Assembly: GCA_963930645.1 (NCBI GenBank)
Contig: CAWVNO010000530.1
Span: forward strand, 1-64,000
Direction: 5' to 3'
Source of the DNA: Salticus scenicus
Taxonomy: Eukaryota; Arthropoda; Arachnida; Araneae; Salticidae
Length of the DNA: 64,000 nt
The stretch's first letter is position 1, and every line of letters begins with the position of its first letter. A program made the translations under genes and the position numbers. The notes beneath the pieces were generated by a model. It was not told the DNA's origin. It saw only the letters and a program-made list of their open reading frames with translations, and searched no databases. Of the stretch, positions 12,486 to 25,190 are shown one piece after another.

Positions 12486-14928
12486 TCCAAGTGCAGCACT
12501 TGCTATCTTTTCTTCCGAGAACAACCTATACTGACAGAATGTTGCACCTTTTTCCGATTTTTTCTTTTACATATACTACATGTCTGTTTCATCCAGGTGG
12601 TTGATGTATGAAGCAATAATCCATACATCAGTATCTTCAAGATCAAGAATAATTGGTTGAGAAACAAGTAATTGAGTTTCATGGAAAAACGCTCTGGTAT
12701 CTGCTTCACATGACCTTGGTACTTTAAATCGGGGATCATACTCACCAGATGTAAGATTATAACACAGGAGATCCGTGGTGTAATACCAGTTAACATTGTG
12801 TTTATATGATTGCCATCTACTCTCGTACAAATACTCTTCAATGTATTTATAGATAACTTGATCAACAGCAATTTGAATAAGTGACATTTTCTTATGTTCT
12901 GCTACTCGTTGCTACCAATCCAACATGTCTTTACCAAATATTTACTCAGTGGTTTTGGATAATAGTTGGCGTCATAAGTTTCCATCTTCCAATCTTGCTT
13001 AAAAGATTGCAAGGATAACCAGTGTACGACAGTACATTTCCAGTCACTTTAATCATTCGATGAAGCGAGTGAGCAATTAATCAGTGCATTACTGGTATTT
13101 GTACCTTGGGTTCCAATCTCTTCGCTTTTGACTTGCTGTATCTGCAATCATAGCTACAGATTTAACTAATAATAGGACAGGCTAGAGTTCTTTTAACTTC
13201 AGGCGTTGGTACTAGTAATTTTGTCTACTACTTTTGTTTACTAATTTTGTCACATCGGCACTTAATTCAATTCGAAAAGATTCTGGTTGGGCCATTCTGA
13301 TGTTTGTACAATGAGTCGTCTCGAAACCTGTTAATCCGTCTTCACAAAAATCGTTTTTATCCATCACTGTTGTTCCTGACCTACCTGATGCAATATGACG
13401 TAGACATAATAGCATATTTGAATCCATTTGATTTAGATTTGTCTTATTGTATTCCTTTAATTCTAATGCTGATAAATCATCAAGTATGTCGTTATATGAA
13501 ATAGCAATTCTAAATTTTTTTAAGGATATTAATAAGTTCTTTGATAGCAGTTAAGTTTTGTACTGACATTGATAGGTTTACTTGTAATGGCTGGCGTTTT
13601 CCTATGATTAAGTGCATGACACTTTGTGAAAAGAAACATATTGCTGGTTGCAAATGTTATTCAGTCACTGCATGGTTATCTTCAGTTTAGCATGGGGATC
13701 TGCTAGAAACACTATTAAATTGTGAATGCCATTAGGCCAATCGTTTTGCAGTTCTTGAACCTGACATGAGCCATCGCAATTGTGGCACTTTCTTATGTTT
13801 GCTGTGAAGTATTTTCGAAACATATTGAGTCAAATTTAAAGTGCTTGTGCCCCAACTATTCAGGGCGATTTCCCCATACGCTCCCTCATGCTTAGGGAAA
13901 AATACTATGGATGACTCGTTTCGTCTAAATCTCGATTGAAATCCAATAACCTACTCAAAGTGTGTTTCTAGCTTTTGGCAAAGTGATCTAAGGGGGTGAT
14001 TATCATCGTAAGTGGCTCTGATTTCTTCGTTGGTTACCATCATATGTCTCTGGATTTGTTCATATTCATACAGAAAGTCTCTAAGGATAAATGCTTCTTT
14101 ACGGATATCCAAGTACTTGGCAATATACTCACACAGTTTAATAGATGCTTCAGTGTGTTTTTCAGCTATCCAATTCAGTCGCTGCCGTCGTTATTATTAT
14201 TATTATTTGGCATCACTAGCGGCCTCGTTGTATACTGATTTGCAATATATTTTCTATCCGTCTTATGATACTGAATGTCCAACGCAACTGCTTTTAATAT
14301 CTCGTCACTTTCACAGAATGTAACTAGAGCTTGTACCCTATTCTTTGTTTGTTCATCTTCAACGTGATTAACAGCATTTAAAGAAGTTTTCCAAACATCC
14401 TGGTTTTTTAGTTTATGAAATTTCATAGGTGTTCTTTTCCTAAGTTTATTTTCAACTGTTTTCATGTCGCAATAGTTCATTACAAGCAATGCACGACGAC
14501 TGAGTATGGCCTGTACGTTTATTACATTAGCATGTCTCATTCGTCTGGTGATTAGAACGTTCAATACATTTTTCATCGTTTGTTCTAAGAACAGATTTTT
14601 TATACAATTCTTGTGCTCGTGCCAATTTCTGGCCAACAATTTGAAGCTTGCAAAGTCTGTGAACTTTCCTAGGAACAGTATCATCTTTTAATTTCTCATG
14701 AATGTTACCATACTTATTTCATGCCCAAAACTTTACATTCTTGCGCATTCTTTGCAATGCTATTCCATCTATTCTGATTTGGTTGCTGTAAAGAAATCTT
14801 TGAACGTATTTAATTGTTCATATATCGCACTTTCATTTTCTGCGTAATATTTAGCTTTCTTTTTGCTCAAATTTGGCGACACTGCAACCAACAAAGTTTG
14901 TGTTTCTGACTGACCAGGAGTACCCATT

Positions 14929-15560
14929 TTCTATTAACGAGTTAATTAATAATCTGGAACAAACATAAAACATAACTGGGATAATACTAATTAATGTGAT
15001 CTCAAAATTAAATAGCATAGAATTTGCTTTATCATCGGAAATTTGCTTCTATTTAATTTTTTATCACACTAAATAAGACATATTTCTTGTTGTAAATATT
15101 TGTTTCCTTCAGTAATAAACACAAATGCTTAATAAAGAAGCAGAATATGTTTTTGTCTTTCGACGGACACCATACAAGTGGAAATAACTTAAAAAATTTG
15201 GAGATGAATCTGAAAACGCACGAAACTTCTTTTCGCAGCAATCACTGTCAAGCATGTTAAAACCAAAAAAATATCACTAGACACCCCTACCTCAAATCAA
15301 TGAAAATAAAATACAGGACCCGGTTAACCTTACAATTGAGGGGAAGGACAAATCCATTTGGGTACCCGCACTGATTTCTTGGTCTAAAGACTCATACAAA
15401 CATCTTGAAAAATTTATAAATTTTTCATTAAATTTTGTAGTTACCTGAAATTGAGGACAAGTAAATTCGCTTAAAATATAGACAAGCAAATTCACTTGAT
15501 TTTTGTACCAAGATATAAACTGGTAAAAGCCTATATTCACCACAATATATGAAATTATTC
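14929..15560. other. Intergenic stretch, no gene recognised
   Basis: AT-rich sequence between the decayed gene and the piggyBac remnant. Part may be decayed piggyBac C-terminal coding sequence, but I could not support a frame. Confidence 0.35.
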
Positions 15561-15730
15561 CATTATAAATGAGTGTGTAAAAGCTTTATTAGCATATATC
15601 CTATATTATCTAGAAATGATAGTTGTGCAGTCAAGTAGGACTGTGACGTTTTATAATCAGCCAATGCTTTTAGACCACAAACCTACAATTCGGGGCCCAT
15701 TTTTTTGCTTAATTTGGAGCCTTTTCAAAA

Positions 15731-16160
15731 TTACATCCTTTTCAATACATCTTTCTTATTTTTCCATTTTAGTGCTAACAAACCGTGGGAGGATAACATT
15801 TTGACCTCTTCTTTTTTTAGTTTGAAGGAAGCAAGCTCTTTTGGCATGTGTTTTCTGTTCTTTCGCACAGTTACAACTACATTTGTATCTTGTTCTAGTA
15901 ATTTTAAATATAATTGTGGAGTCGAATACCAGTTGTCCATGTATAGTGTGTCGCCTTTTTTCAAAATTGGTTGCGCCACTTCTAGAACAACACTCTCAGA
16001 CACCGGTATATCAGTCCCCGCCCACTGACGGGGGTGCCGCAAACATCAACGCCTGCTTCTTAAATTCAGATGACGAGTCAGACTCGTCCTCCGTAACTTC
16101 GCCCAAGTAAGCAGATGACGAGTCTCACTCGTCAAATGTACCCAAAGGTTAATAACATTC
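15731..16160 (-). pseudogene. piggyBac-type transposase fragment with one TTAA end
   Basis: The minus-strand frame at 16,042-15,731 encodes the middle of a piggyBac-type DDE transposase (DDE_Tnp_1_7 type). It contains KGDTLYMDNWYSTPQLYLK, which includes the conserved aspartate of the YMDN(W/F)Y motif, then VVTVRKNRKHMPKEL and LLALKWKNKKDV. This is a small part of the usual ~550-600 residues. Upstream, at 16,100-16,152, TTAACCTTTGGGTAC plus a GACGAGTGAGACTCGTC palindrome looks like the 5' end beside a TTAA target. The other end and catalytic regions are gone or unrecognisable, so it is inactive. Confidence 0.75.
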
Positions 16161-17270
16161 TATCATCACGTAACGTTGTTTTCTTTGGTCTTCCGACTCG
16201 CTTTCGAGTATTCCATGTTTCACCTGATCTCAAAACTCTATAAATACTGCTCAAGGATCTCTTTATTCTTCTCGATATTTGTAAAGGATTTTGTCCTTGC
16301 GCTTTAAACTGTAAAATCTTAATAATTTCATCTTTAGAAATTTCTTTAAAACGATTTTCTTCAAAATTGCTACTTAAACATTCTATTAGATATACTTTCG
16401 AATGATATAGTTGGTTAGTTCAGAAAAATTGATAGGCGTCCTATATAAATAGCTGAATTTCAGGTCTTGTAAGTGCGTTACGTTCAAAAGTGCGTTACGT
16501 ATAAATTTTTTCAAATTTGCCATATTAACCCTCTTTTAAATATCCTTTAGCATGCAATTGTTCTTTTCTTGTCAACAATTAATTATGCCAAAATTTGGTA
16601 AAAGTCGGTACCGCAAAAATGACTCTAACGATTTTCTTGAAAATTGTTACATAAACCCATTTTAGATATTCTTTCCCATGCTTTACTTGATTATTACAGG
16701 AAAATTATTAGTTATCCTGATCAGAAAGATCAGTTTTAGATCTCGGAAACTGGTGTTAGGGTCAAATTTTCAAAAGTGAGTTTTTGTTATATTTACATGC
16801 TCTGGGGTCCTCTGAATACGAAAATCATGTTTTTAGCGAATGGTCTGTATGTGTGTCTCTCTGTCTGTGTGTGTGTTATCACTTATCAGCATATCTCAAG
16901 AACAAATAGTAGCAGAAATTCCAAACTCGGTATTTTAAATGTGTATCATATAGAGATGCTACACTAAGCTTTTCGCTGAGATGAAGTAAATGGTTCGTGT
17001 ACAGGGACACTCAAAAGTATTCAAATACATTACGTCTATGGGGGAAATTGCAGGTAAATAGAGTTTAACATCTATAGACTACACTAAACCAAACGAAACA
17101 AACATACATTTTTTGTAATAGAGATAGTCAAGTGAAAAAAAAATTGTGTATGTAGGAGCCTCACCCCCCCCCGTCCCCCCTCGAGGGGAGTAAATTTTCA
17201 TGATGGGTATCTTTCAAAAGATCTCACCAATACCTTTAAAACGAATGGTTGAACCATCGATCTGCGATAA

Positions 17271-20200
17271 TCTATAATAATAAAAGGAAAGGTTTGTCTG
17301 TCTGTTCTTTTATACGTTCAGCCCCTACTGAACGCAGAAGTACAAGAATTGACATACTGATGCACTGGAGCCTTTCCGAGTTCCTCCTCGAAACAGAATT
17401 TACAAATTTTAATTAGTTGTGGAGATATTAATTAAAATGTCCACTCATGCCTAATCTAAAAGCGATCTCAATTACTGAGAATTTACCGCCATTGCATAAA
17501 AAAAGATATTTTAACGGAGTTAAAAGCAGAAAAAGTGGAAAATAAATTAGAAATATTTGTCCGATCGTTACGATTTCGGTACCAAATGAAAGGGGAATTT
17601 TTTCTCAATTTAAGTGTGCAAGCGGCTTATCGGTGCAACAATTAGATTTTTTTTAAATTAACTAAAGTATGAATTTTTTGTGGTAACATCATTTCAAATG
17701 CCAGATGTCTGCCATGAAAAAGGAAATGATAGTAACCGATCAAGATGTCACGTGTTTTACAGTGGGGATAAAAATTGTAATTTTCAAACTTTTTCAAATT
17801 TTCATTCACGTTAGATTTGAATTAATATTCGGCTTAGACAGCATATTATAAAGCTACTGTTCATTTTTCATGAAAATATCCGGATAAACAAAAAAATTAG
17901 ATTAAATTTTGTTTTATATTTTGCAGTATATATTTTAAATTGAGATATGCCGTTGAAATTTCGTAATATTTGGTTTTAACGCCCGATAATTCGATTCTGA
18001 ATATTTTTGAAAGTGTAGAATTATTAGGAAGGGCTTGAGGGGGAGCGGGGGGGGGGGCGAAGGAAAAAAAAGAGTTACAGCGTTTGAAATTGGTATTATT
18101 AGGTTCTAAGGAAAGACACATCGATTGCGAATATTTTGAACTGTAAAATTATTAGAAGGGACGGAAATGGTGAGGGGGGGGGGGAACGGGCAAAAACGTA
18201 GAAAAGGAACGGTTGTTTCTGAGAAAACAACGGAAAACCCAGAACGCCTTTATTCTTTTATATTTTGCAGAGTTTCGAATTCTGATACTCCTTTCACATT
18301 TCATACTATTGAGTTTTAACAGTATTTAGCCCGGAATTACGCAAGTTTCGGAGAAAACCACGAAAAAGTTAGACATAAGTCGTTTTATAATAGTGTTTAT
18401 ATCATTTTTGTATCTCAGCTTCTAATTAGCATAATTTCAAAAGTAATATGTCAGTTTGAAACTTACTTGAATTGAATTTTAAGAGTAGACGCCACAAATT
18501 TTTGTCACCTTCCATTAACCGACTACCGTTAGTAATGGTGTGAAGTCGTTCCTTCACATATATGAGTTTTAATTATAACTTTAAATAAAGGCAATAAATA
18601 ATTATTATATTTTCAATAAATTAAATGGCTAATAAAAATAGATAACGAAATTCTAAATTACTTTTATATTTATTCGCTTTTGTCTATAATAGATATCTTA
18701 ATTCTAATAATACTTTATCCCTTATGCTATTAATAAATCGTCTGAGAACAAAAACATATTCCTTTTAAATGACATCTCTCAAAATTATAAGCTCTTCTAA
18801 ATCATTTAATAAATAAAATATAAAAAAATATTATTTCCATGTTATAAACCGTTGGATACATAATTACATTTTCATTCTTTTAAATTGCGTATGTTAATTT
18901 ATTTGAAGCTAAATTAAACAATACATTTCCGTTATGATATCAATAAAGAGTAATTTACATTTTTAATGATAGGATATGCAATAAATCGCATACTTGATGT
19001 CTCGCTTATTTAACGATCTTCTGGCGATAAAACTTGGCATAGATGTTTGGCGTTGTTACTTCAACGGACGTGCTAAATTCAAAATATTTATATTAATTTG
19101 ATCTAGAAACAATGGAATATCTTTGGCTATAAAATTTGGCACTTTTTCAAAATTCTTGGCGCAATTCAGCAGTCTGTTCTGGATTGCGAGAGAGTCGACT
19201 TGGGAATTGGCTCTACAACTGTTGTTAGCATAACATGTAACCCCGTAGCTCTCTTTCTCTCACCTCTACTTGTTGCATTCTCGTACTTATGGTCTATGTG
19301 TACTGTCACTGTTAAGGAACTTTTGATTTCTAAAATAAATACATTATGCAGCGAACAAGTTGTCTTCTTTTATTATCACGGCAATCTTTTCAGCTTTATG
19401 GACCTGGATAATTAATTGGAACTTTAACAGTAGAATCCCAGGATTTCTACTTAATAAATGGAATTCAAGATTTCACGTGATTTACACGTTTTAAGGTGTC
19501 CTGATTTTTTTTTTTTTTTTTCTGTATCTCAACTACTAATTAAAATAATTTTATAAGTAATACATTATTTGAAAGCTTTGTTGATTTGGAAGTGAACAGT
19601 AGATTACAGAATTTTCTACCGCCACATGGCGCTGTAATATTTTAAAATTTCAATATTTCGAATTCTGAATATGATTAAATTATTTTTAATACATCATTCG
19701 AAAGATATTTTAAAACGCTTTTATATTATCGAAAGTGGAATTCGAGATTTCACCAGATTTACACGTTTTAAGGTCTCCTGATTAGGTTTTCTTTTGTATC
19801 TCAGCTACTAATTAAAATAATTTCATAAGTAATACATTATTTTAAAGCTTTGTTGATTTGGAATTGAACAGTAGATTACAGAAATTTCTACAGCCAGATG
19901 GCGCTACAATATTTTAAAATTTCAATATTTTGAATTCTAAATATGATTAAATTATTTTTAATACATCATTCGAAAGTTATTTTAAAGTACTTTTATATTA
20001 TCGAATAACCTACATTAAATTTATCCAATAGAGGGCGCTAATGGCAATTATTCGAGATTTCACCTGATTTATATGTTTTAAGATGTCCTCAAGGGGGCCA
20101 AAAAATTAGAAATTGAGTTAGACCGTTCAAAATTGGTATATATAGGTTTTGGGTGCCTACGAGTCGAATGAGGATATTTTCGAAAGTGTAAAGTTAAGGA

Positions 20201-20648
20201 GGGACAAGAAGGGTGGTGAAAGAATACGCGTGCGCAACGAGCGTATATATGAATTCGTGAGCACTGCGCGCACACGGGTCTACGCTGACGAAGGCAGAGG
20301 GCACCCGGTGTGAGTTTTTACTCGATCAGAAATATTTTTTTTTTTTTTTTTTAAATTCCTTTTCTTAAGAATAGAAGTTTATGAGTAATAACATGGAATT
20401 TTGAGAATTCATAAGATTGATGAAGGAATACGCGCGCAGCGCTCATATATATGCATTCGTGCGTGTGCATCGTGCACGGGTCTACGCTGCCGAAGGCAGT
20501 GTGGACCCGGTGCGACATTTTTCCCGATGAGAGTTTTTTTTTTCTTTTTTTTGTTTCACATGATAAAAATTAATGCAATTTTGAGAATTCATTAATTATA
20601 ATGTTTCATTTAAAAATAGTGACCAGCGAAGCGGGCGTAACCTGTTAG
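17271..20648 (+). mobile_element. Non-autonomous Helitron, 3.4 kb, inside a foldback arm
   Basis: The 5' end is TCTATAATAATAAAAGG, the 3' end is a hairpin-bearing GACCAGCGAAGCGGGC…CCTGTTAG followed by T. The inverted copy of the arm (near 23,160) shows the empty site GATAATTTAAAA, proving insertion between A (17,270) and T (20,649) without duplication. The 3' terminus TTAG departs from the usual CTRR. The interior holds long AT-rich tracts, G-runs near 18,050 and 18,175, and tandem units at 19,500-20,600. No Rep or helicase ORF is present. Confidence 0.8.
19500..20600. repeat. Tandem units within the Helitron
   Basis: Two ~290-bp units (near 19,500 and 19,790) share ATTACAGAA…TTCTAC, then CA(C/G)ATGGCGCT, then AATACATCATTCGAAAG. 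Two further units near 20,220 and 20,410 share GGAATACGCG, CACGGGTCTACGCTG(A/C)CGAAGGCAG and CCCGGTG. The latter carry the stem-loop shared with the 8-kb minisatellite. Confidence 0.75.
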
Positions 20649-20660
20649 TTTAAAATAAAG

Positions 20661-20874
20661 CATGCTTGCCAGCCATCTCATTAATAACCGTACAATTGTT
20701 AACAGCCCTTGGAAAAACGCCCCTTTTCTCACACCACTATATTTTTAGAGTTTTTCTCTCCAAACGCCGTTACGATTAAATAAGACTAAAATTACTCTAA
20801 AAAAATATTGGTGTGAAAAAAAGGCGGGTACTAAAAATTGTACGGTTCATAATGTAAGTTGGTTGGCAAGTATG
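20661..20874. mobile_element. Short MITE, 214 bp, in the foldback arm
   Basis: The inverted ends are CATGCTTGCCAGCCA and TTGGCAAGTATG, with a longer imperfect inverted match (ACCGTACAATTGT against AAATTGTACGGTTC). It is flanked by ATAAAG on both sides, and the opposite foldback arm has the uninterrupted AGAAAG site. No coding sequence. Superfamily undetermined. Confidence 0.75.
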
Positions 20875-22539
20875 ATAAAGTTATCGATTTTTTTTTTTTT
20901 TTTTTTTTTAATGTAATATTGAGAATAAATTAAGACTTTTTTTTTAATTTTGAGTATTACACTACTTTTCTAATATGGAAATCGTTTGCATTATCATGGA
21001 AGATAACTTTTTTAAATAATAATTTCAATACATTTTTTTATTGAGGGAATTTGTATAGGAAAATATAGAAGAAAATCACGTGGTGGCCACAACACACTAG
21101 TTATTTGCTGTTAGTGGATGTGCTTTACTAATAATATTTTACCATTTCCAGGAAAGCAGTTCGAGAATTGAAATAAATTCCTCATAGAGATATAGTAAAT
21201 AATGTATGTTTTCAGCTAAATATTCATCGCTTGTTTTTTGTATGTTTACACGTTTTGAGGCTTCCTGATTGCCGTAGTCAAGTTTTTTAACGTTTGACTT
21301 TTGTCTGTGTCTCTTAGAGTAACTTAAAAACGAAAAATTTTAGGAGATCCAAATGTTGTATTTTGAAGTTAATATAAGTTTGTTGCTGGAAAAGTTTAAT
21401 CAAGATTGATAAGTTTCAATGAATGTTGCGTGTGAAAATTGTCTGTATAATTTTAAGTAAACTTTAAATTTTAATAACAGAGTTAAATTCTATATAAATG
21501 TAGGTGCATTAATGAAACGGGGGGTCTCACACAGAACTAATTATCATATAAAACTCTTCCGAAGCCTAATTTGAATTGTTTAACATAGGTTTGCATAACA
21601 GTACTCGTTATCTTTCCTCTTAATCTTCAACCTGTATTTATAGTATTAAATTTCAGGGTAAGAGAAAGTCGTGCGAGTGACACACCAGATTATTTTATTT
21701 TATTTTATTTTATTAATTGAATTTTAACTTAAGACGATGCCGAAAAATCAATGTAATGATATATCAATAGATTTTTCACAAATAAAGCTATAAAACCATT
21801 TTTACAAATCATAAATGACGTGCAAAATACAAAATCATTGAGAAAAAAAAAATTTCCTTTTCTACGATTCGATAACGAACATGTCATCTAAGTTTCATGT
21901 TCATATTCACGTGTTTAAATTGAAGCTGGCTGCTTATAGATTTTAAAAAACAAATCTTTGATTTTTTTCTTTATCTTTTTATTTTTTTAAATTAAAATTA
22001 TACTCAAGACGATGCCGAAAAATCAATGTATTGATATGTCTAGAGATTTTTCATATATGATACAATAAAACCAAAATACAAAAGAATTAATTGAGGGGGG
22101 AAAAAAAAACTGTTCTCGAATGCGTATATTAAGTAAAAATGATAACATTTCAAAAAAAGATAAAACGCATTCTTTACATCAAACTGAAACAAAACTATAT
22201 GATAAAGTATTTCACCCGTTGCGTATCAATACCTGGGCACAATTTATCAAGCTAAAAACAAATCACAATCACCTTTTCATAACCTAAACCACTTTATCAA
22301 TGATATCATATCTGCACATGTCATTTATAGACGGGTCTTCTACAATACCGTCAGATTACGTTCAACGATATCATTAATGTTGACAATTTTTACAGGCAAG
22401 TAAATTATATTTATTGGTTGTTTTTATTTTATGTGAATAAATGTTTTTAGAGTGCTATATATTTCATAACTTGTAACGATAACGATATATTTGAACGACA
22501 GGGGGTAAGGGAATGAGAATCAAATGACTTTTATTATTA

Positions 22540-23056
22540 GTACGGATGACTATTAGTCCTAATCTACGGATAAAACGTTGTCGTCAGTTTTACGATGGTT
22601 GGACATTTATCGAAATCGAAAATTTATCGAAACTATAATTGAATAATTTGAAAACGATGTTATAATTTGGAAAAAAAATAATATGGTGTATCAATCACAC
22701 GACTTTCTCTTACCCTGAAATTTAATACTATAAATACGGGTTGCAGATTAAAAGGTAAGATAACGAGCACTGTTATGTAAACCTGTGTTAAACAATTCAT
22801 ATTAGGCTTCTGAAGAGTTTTAGATGATAATTAGTTCTGTGTGAGGGGGGCTACCGCCCCCCTCAACCCCCTGTTTCATTAATGCACCTACATTTATATA
22901 GAATTTAATTTGGTTGATAAAAAATAATTCTGTTTTTAAAAAATAATTTATTAAAAATATTATTTAAAAAAATTATCTTTTATGATAATGCAGACGATTT
23001 CCATATTAGAGAAGTAGTATAACACCAAATATCCAAAAAAAAGTCTATTTTATTCT

Positions 23057-23097
<41 letters not shown>

Positions 23098-24310
23098 GAT
23101 TTTTTTTTCTAAGTTTTTTTTTCGTTAAAAGTAAAAAAAATCGATAACTTTCTTTTAAATTATCGCAGATCGATGGTTCAACCATTCGTTTTAAAGGTAT
23201 TGGCGAGCTCTTTTGAAAGATACCCATCATGAAAATTTACTCCCCTCGAGGGGGGACTTCCCCCCCAGGGGGGAAGCGAGGCTCCTACATACACAAAAAA
23301 AAAAAATTCCCAGTTAACTATCTCTATTACAAAAAATATATATTCGTTTCATTTGGTTTAGTGCAGTCTATGGACCTTAAACTCTGCTTACCTGCAATTT
23401 CCCCCATAGACGCAATGTATTAGAATTCTCTTGATTGCCCCTGTACACGAACCATTTGCTTGATCTTAACGAAAAGCTTACTGTAGCATCCCTATATGAT
23501 ACATACTTAGAATACCACGTTTGAACTTTCTGCCATAATTTGTTTTTGAGATATGCTGATAACAGACAGACACACTCACAGACACACAGACATACACACA
23601 GACCATTTGCTAAAAACATGATTTTCGTATTTAGGGGACCTCAGAACGTGTAAATATAACAAAATCCCGCATTCAAAAATTTGACCCCAAAACAATACTT
23701 TATCTACCTTATGGGTAAGAGAAAGTAAAAAAAAATAGTCCACCGTAGCAAATTAAATTCTGATTTTGTCAGAACTTTATTTTTTTCCCCCTTTTGAAAG
23801 AAAGAAAAAAAAATTAACCTTTAGAGCTATAATGACGTTAATTTTACCCTGCAAGTTTAATTTAGTTTTATGTCATTTTCAATATTTACGCGTAAATTTC
23901 TTTTCATTTCAAAAAAGTTTAAAATCAACTCGTAAACTTTTTTGGCAACAACTAAAAATTGAAATAAATTATGTATTTTTTTTTTTTTTTAATTGTTTCT
24001 TCAACCTTTTCGATACTGATTATTACTAATTTTCTTTTCTTAAAAAAAAAAAAAACATCGCTTTCAAATTATTCAATTATATATTCGATAAATTTTCGAT
24101 TTTGATAAATGTCCAACTATCGTAAAACTGGCGACAACGTTTTATCTGTAGATTGAGACTAATAGTCCACCGTACTAAAAAGAAAATTAATAATAGTCAG
24201 TATTGAAAATGCTGAAGAAGCCTTTTCGTAGACAAAAATACATAATTTATTTTAATTTTTAATTGTTGCGAAAAAAGTTTAGGAGTTGATTTTAAATTTT
24301 TTATTTACTT
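22540..24310. repeat. Overlapping inverted repeats beside the foldback
   Basis: 22,540-22,680 is inverted against 24,045-24,180 (shared CGAAAATTTATCGA and AACGTTTTATC). 23,890-24,030 is inverted against 24,190-24,310 (AAATACATAATTTATTT against AAATTATGTATTT). A (TA)n run lies at 23,059-23,092. No gene is present. Confidence 0.55.
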
Positions 24311-24905
24311 ATTCAATTATTTATTTATGTTTGTTGTAACGTGATAATATTATGATATTCTATAACTGCTCTTTCACTAATGTGAATATTTATTAGCTTT
24401 AGGATATTAGTGTATTACATATTTTGGTGCTTAAAAGAATAAAAGTGTGAAGAATATTAAATTACTAATTCTATAAGTATCATACCTGGTAAAAATTTAT
24501 TTTATGAAACTTCTTTTTTTTTTTTTAGCTGCAGCTCTAGCTGTTTTTAATACTCGAGAGGAAGAAAAAGCTTTCTGATAAGGGAAAAAAGACGCCAGTT
24601 GTACCAGAAGTTTGACCTGTAAGTTTAATTTTTCGTGACGCAATTATTTTAATTTCATTACTTATTCGTATGTGGGTGATTTTCAAAAAAAATTGCCGAT
24701 TTCATCTTTGCATAATTTGAAAAATCGATTTTCGTGAAACACAAAAACATATTCAGATATAAATTCCTTATAATTTGTAGTTTTCTAAGCAAATGACCTT
24801 TTGTGAGTTTCTTACAGTTATTTGTGCAAGAGAGAGCTGATAAATGATTTGTTTCTCTTCAAAGATTTATTTAAAGTTTTAAGGTTTTTTTTTTTTTTTT
24901 TTTTT
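24311..24905. other. Intergenic stretch, no gene recognised
   Basis: AT-rich with a T tract at about 24,886-24,909. I see no conserved coding or RNA sequence. Confidence 0.45.
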
Positions 24906-25190
24906 TTTTACCATACACCATAAAACGACAATTTAAAAAATATGTGAATATTAATTCCTATTTAAATAGAAAAAGATATATCAAGAGTTTTAAAAAATAG
25001 ATTTTTTTTTAAACATTTGTATATTTTTGTAATATAATTGCTAATTTTCCATAAGTTGTCCAATATATCTAGCTTTTTTAATTACTGTGATTTTTTTTTT
25101 TTTTTTCCATGCATGCTCTGTTAAAATATATATACTATAAATGCTCATATCTCAGCGAAAATTACACGTGTGTATTTTATGTGTCAGAAT

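Larger units (their letters stand above)
9626..14928 (-). pseudogene. Decayed gene of the EADTR / DTDV / GCDT protein type, split by a DNA element
   Basis: Coding remnants on the minus strand appear in a consistent order. An N-terminal start MGTPGQSETQTLL lies at 14,928. Next come a segment with NRVQALVTFCESDEILKAV (14,684-14,175), a CHNCDGSCQ segment near 13,800, and a segment with SCEADTRAFFHE then LEDTDVWIIASYI (12,887-12,576). After the 10,297-12,485 insertion follows GCDTIEHFFDLRKVTTVKR (about 10,290-10,240). More open stretches run to 9626. The order EADTR, DTDV, GCDT matches a group of uncharacterised metazoan proteins I know only from these motifs; their function is not established. 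Many frameshifts and stops make it non-functional. The same protein probably continued through the insertion site. Confidence 0.6.
16740..23720. repeat. Large foldback (inverted arms about 1 kb), interrupted by two insertions
   Basis: The left arm (16,740-17,270, 20,649-20,660 and 20,875-21,690) is the inverted counterpart of 23,720-22,690. Matches include AAAATCATGTTTTTAGC against GCTAAAAACATGATTTT, CTCGAGG blocks, TGGTTGAACCATCGATCTGC, and AGGGTAAGAGAAAGTCG at the inner ends. The arms differ at many positions, so this is not a sequencing artefact. Between the arms (21,690-22,690), two ~280-bp direct copies carry AAGACGATGCCGAAAAATCA. No transposase was seen. A foldback-type element or two inverted copies of one repeat would both fit. 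Confidence 0.65.
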
